Part shown: piece after piece, positions 40,557-42,841 of the stretch | Layout: the number at the start of each line of letters is the position of its first letter | Position numbering within the stretch: position 1 is the first letter of the stretch | Assembly (NCBI GenBank): GCA_020445315.1 | Contig: JAGRGW010000068.1 | Location: 1 to 42,841 of the forward strand | Direction of reading: 5' to 3' | Origin: Gammaproteobacteria bacterium | GTDB lineage: Bacteria; Pseudomonadota; Gammaproteobacteria; Chromatiales; Chromatiaceae | DNA length: 42,841 nucleotides | Program-made: the position numbers and the translations under genes | The notes under the pieces: model-generated | Database searches by the model: none | What the model saw: only the letters and a program-made list of their open reading frames with translations | What the model was told of the DNA's origin: nothing

Positions 40557-41303
40557 TCAGTCGAGAAATCGTTTCTGCCATTCCTGGTAAAGGGCGTAGA
40601 CGTGGTCGCAGAACGCGGTTTTGTCCTCGAACCTGTGGGGATCGATGGCGTCGAACAGGTAATAGTTGGCGCGACTGTTCCGCGTTCCCATGATGTTGCG
40701 GATATTCTGCACCAGGTTGTGCCGCCCCCAGTGAAAATCGTGCTGTGCCTCGTAATGCAGGTAGACCGGGACAATCGGCGTGCCGGTCTGCATGGCCACG
40801 GCAAAGGCGCCGTAGCGGAAAGCCGGCTGCAGTCGTGGCCCGTCGATGCCGCCCTCCGGGTACAGGGCGACGTTGCGGCCGCGCCGCAGGTGCTCGGCGA
40901 TGGCCAGGACGGCATGGCCGCGTGATTCGCGTGACTCGCGTTTGACAAATATGGTCCCGGCAGCGGCGCTGATGCGCCCGACCAGCCACCAGTCCCGGAC
41001 CTCGCGCTTGGCCAGGCTGTCGACGTCGAACAGCGACGGGATGCCGATGTCCTCGAACGACGACGGGTGGTTGGCTACCAGGATGTAGCGATCGGGCAGC
41101 GGTTCCCGGTTCTTGTGGTGCAGGCGCAGTTCGACGCCGAGGGCATGGACCCAGGTCCTGCACCAGGTGCGAAACCAGCGGTGATACCAGCCCCGCCGCC
41201 AGTCCTCCGGCAGGAAACTCAACAGGTACAACAGTGCCGTGAACAAGGCCAGTTCGAGCCAGCCGAGCGCGAGCCACAGGTATCGCAGCAGCGCTCCGGT
41301 CAC
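40557..41303 (-). CDS. plsC: 1-acyl-glycerol-3-phosphate acyltransferase family protein
   Basis: This 248-residue membrane-associated acyltransferase makes phosphatidic acid or a related phospholipid. The catalytic HX4D motif is in VANHPSSFEDIG, and the glycerophosphate-binding block appears as ALYPEGGIDG. A hydrophobic N-terminus (ELALFTALLYLLSFL) anchors it to the inner membrane. It starts with GTG, with CTGGAA upstream. As a PlsC-family member it could also acylate another lipid. It follows the thioredoxin-like gene by 52 bases. Confidence 0.85.
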   Translation of the reverse strand: MTGALLRYLWLALGWLELALFTALLYLLSFLPEDWRRGWYHRWFRTWCRTWVHALGVELRLHHKNREPLPDRYILVANHPSSFEDIGIPSLFDVDSLAKREVRDWWLVGRISAAAGTIFVKRESRESRGHAVLAIAEHLRRGRNVALYPEGGIDGPRLQPAFRYGAFAVAMQTGTPIVPVYLHYEAQHDFHWGRHNLVQNIRNIMGTRNSRANYYLFDAIDPHRFEDKTAFCDHVYALYQEWQKRFLD

Positions 41304-41355
41304 CGGCGGTTCCAGCCGCGGTGGCCGGCGGGGTGGTCGCGTCCCCGGGTCGCCA

Positions 41356-41748
41356 TCAGGGCTCGATCAGCGCCCGCATGACGTCGGCGGTCCTCACCCC
41401 GAGCAACATGCGGCCGACCTGGCCCTGCTCGATGACGATCAGCGTTGGCGTGGCACGGATACTCAGTTCGCGCGATACGTCCGGGTGCCGGGTCACGTCG
41501 AACTTGAACACCGGAGCGCCGGCTTCGACCAGTTTGTCGATTTCTTTCGACATTGGCCGGCAGGGCCCGCATCCGGGGCTGAAGCAGTACACCAGCGCCT
41601 TGCCCTCGACGACCTGGAGCGCGGGAAACAACGGAAACAGGGGTTCGGCCGAACGACCCTCGGCGGCTCGAGTGGCAACCTGCATGTAGATGATGTAGAG
41701 GACCCAGGTGGCGCTGAGACCGAGTACGGCATAAACGAACAGATCCAC
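41356..41748 (-). CDS. Membrane-anchored thioredoxin-like protein
   Basis: This 130-residue protein has an N-terminal membrane helix (FVYAVLGLSATWVLYIIY) and a thioredoxin domain with the active site CGPC in CFSPGCGPCRPMSKEID, plus the cis-proline region IRATPTLIVIEQG. The anchor should place the redox domain on one face of the inner membrane; topology cannot be fixed by eye. The start is GTG. It leads a likely operon with plsC and the NTF2-like gene. Confidence 0.85.
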   Translation of the reverse strand: MDLFVYAVLGLSATWVLYIIYMQVATRAAEGRSAEPLFPLFPALQVVEGKALVYCFSPGCGPCRPMSKEIDKLVEAGAPVFKFDVTRHPDVSRELSIRATPTLIVIEQGQVGRMLLGVRTADVMRALIEP

Positions 41749-41837
41749 TTGCAGTGCCGCTCCGCCCTGTGATCGACATTCCTGAGGCGATGCTAACCTC
41801 TCGCGCGGCGGCTTGGAAGGTCCGGCCCCGAATGACC

Positions 41838-42101
41838 TCAGACAGCGTCGCTGCTGTGCAGTTCTTCGCCTGCGTCGCCCGTCGGACGCGCCGTGTTGAG
41901 TGAACGCAGTGGTCGATAGCGGAGTTCACGCAGGTTGCGCAGGCCGAGGCCGAGGGCAACCACGCCCAGCAGCGCGAGGACGATGGCAGCGTTCAGGCGA
42001 TACTCCTCGAACACCGGTGCGGCGAACGCCAGCGGGCTACCGGTGAGGCTGAGCACCAGGAAACTGATGCGGACCAGCGGTTTTTGAAGTGTCGTTGGCA
42101 T
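41838..42101 (-). CDS. Small membrane protein of unknown function
   Basis: This 87-residue protein has two predicted membrane helices (VRISFLVLSLTGSPLAFAA and LNAAIVLALLGVVALGLGL) and a basic, then polar C-terminal tail. The first helix could instead be a signal peptide. No family is recognised. It lies about 90 bases upstream of the thioredoxin-like gene on the same strand. Confidence 0.6.
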   Translation of the reverse strand: MPTTLQKPLVRISFLVLSLTGSPLAFAAPVFEEYRLNAAIVLALLGVVALGLGLRNLRELRYRPLRSLNTARPTGDAGEELHSSDAV

Positions 42102-42320
42102 CGCCAGGATTCGATTACAGGGACCTCACTCCAACTTGCAATAGTCTTGCCATATGAAAAAAGTTTCATGTTGCTAACAGCTTAGCAGGTGCTGGGGAAA
42201 AATAATCCTGAGGATTGTAAACAGGCCTGACAGCCCGCGCCTGTCCGACCAGGAACCGGGATCAGGTTTCCCATCGGCACGCCGTTACAACGTCACAGGC
42301 AGGTTTGTTGTCGGAGAGAT

Positions 42321-42841
42321 ATGGCTGTTATCGAACAATGGGGCGTGCCCCTGGCTGTGCTGGCGCTGGTCGTCGCGACGCTGCTGATGGCATCGATCGT
42401 CAAGAAGCAGCAGGTCCACCAGGCGACGGTCCGTGCCGCTGTGCGCAAGCACGAAAAAGCCTTGCTCGAGATGGAGGGAGCACTGCGCGAGCTGGCGCCA
42501 GTGCCCCTGTCGCGAGCGCTGCGCGTTGCGATGCGCGCCGAGATACTGGCCCGCACTCAACGAATCCGATCGCTCTACCGCCGCTATCCGGGTATTGCCG
42601 AGCGTGTCGCTGCGGCCGAGGCTGCCGTCGCCAGTGAAACGGAGCCGGTTGCGGACAGTGTCGGGCCGATCGAGACCGAGCAGGCCTTCCGCACCCTGTT
42701 GCGTGCGTTCGATGACATCAGCGAGCGCATCAGACTGGGAGCGCTGTTGCAGCCGCTCCCGCAAGACGTGCGAGGCGTGTTCCAGCGTGAACTGGGCGAG
42801 CGTCGGGCCGAGGCGGCGGCACGTTTTCACCTGGTGCAGTC
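42321..42841 (+). CDS. Membrane-anchored coiled-coil protein (partial, runs off the end)
   Basis: An ATG at 42321 with GGAGAG upstream opens a frame that continues without a stop to the last base, 173 codons. It begins MAVIEQWGVPLAVLALVVAT, a membrane helix, and continues as a helical, charged domain with AVRKHEKALLEMEGALREL and AFDDISERIRLGALL. The family is not recognised; the visible part resembles a membrane-tethered coiled coil. The true end lies outside the window. Confidence 0.72.
   Translation, partial: MAVIEQWGVPLAVLALVVATLLMASIVKKQQVHQATVRAAVRKHEKALLEMEGALRELAPVPLSRALRVAMRAEILARTQRIRSLYRRYPGIAERVAAAEAAVASETEPVADSVGPIETEQAFRTLLRAFDDISERIRLGALLQPLPQDVRGVFQRELGERRAEAAARFHLVQ

Overview
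This window looks like the chromosome of a high-GC gammaproteobacterium living as a sulfur-oxidising chemolithoautotroph. It opens with the last codons of a form I RuBisCO small subunit (cbbS), followed by an almost complete alpha-carboxysome operon. It also carries a sulfur oxygenase reductase and a DsrC-family protein. No tRNA, rRNA, CRISPR array, transposase or phage gene was recognised.

Region 1 (1-8151, + strand) is the carboxysome operon: cbbS end, csoS2, csoSCA, csoS4A, csoS4B, two csoS1 copies, a bacterioferritin-like gene, acRAF (pterin-dehydratase-like RuBisCO assembly factor), mcdA, mcdB and a CbbR-type LysR regulator. Most junctions are overlaps or short gaps. Region 2 (8171-11137, - strand) is a second inorganic-carbon module converging on the first: a BicA-like SulP bicarbonate transporter, csoS1D (tandem BMC shell protein) and a NUDIX hydrolase. 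Together the two regions cover HCO3- uptake, shell, carbonic anhydrase, RuBisCO scaffold and assembly, carboxysome positioning and transcriptional control.

Region 3 (11200-18354) starts with a diguanylate cyclase divergent from bicA. Next comes a translationally coupled pair on the - strand, an archaeal-type AMP/thymidine phosphorylase and a PRPP-synthetase-like protein, then a large P-type cation ATPase on the + strand. The region closes with a truncated second copy of the end of the diguanylate cyclase gene, joined to the start of another broken gene, so a direct repeat of about 300 bp brackets this cassette.

Region 4 (18383-28164) is mixed: a CadC-like regulator with TPRs, a secreted beta-propeller protein, a beta-CASP metallo-hydrolase, a DsrC-like protein lacking both canonical cysteines, an ArsR/SRPBCC pair with a clear palindromic operator, an Asp-box propeller plus ubiquitin-fold protein pair, an exported metallo-hydrolase and the sulfur oxygenase reductase.

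Region 5 (28352-42841) is mostly housekeeping and envelope genes: quinone reductase, tsaB and sbcB in an overlapping operon; a BON-OmpA protein with a membrane-anchored helix-hairpin-helix protein; ankyrin lipoprotein, exported rhodanese, 2OG-Fe(II) oxygenase-like protein, DUF3108-like protein, exported lipase-like hydrolase, PlsC acyltransferase, membrane thioredoxin, several uncharacterised genes, and a partial membrane/coiled-coil gene running off the end.
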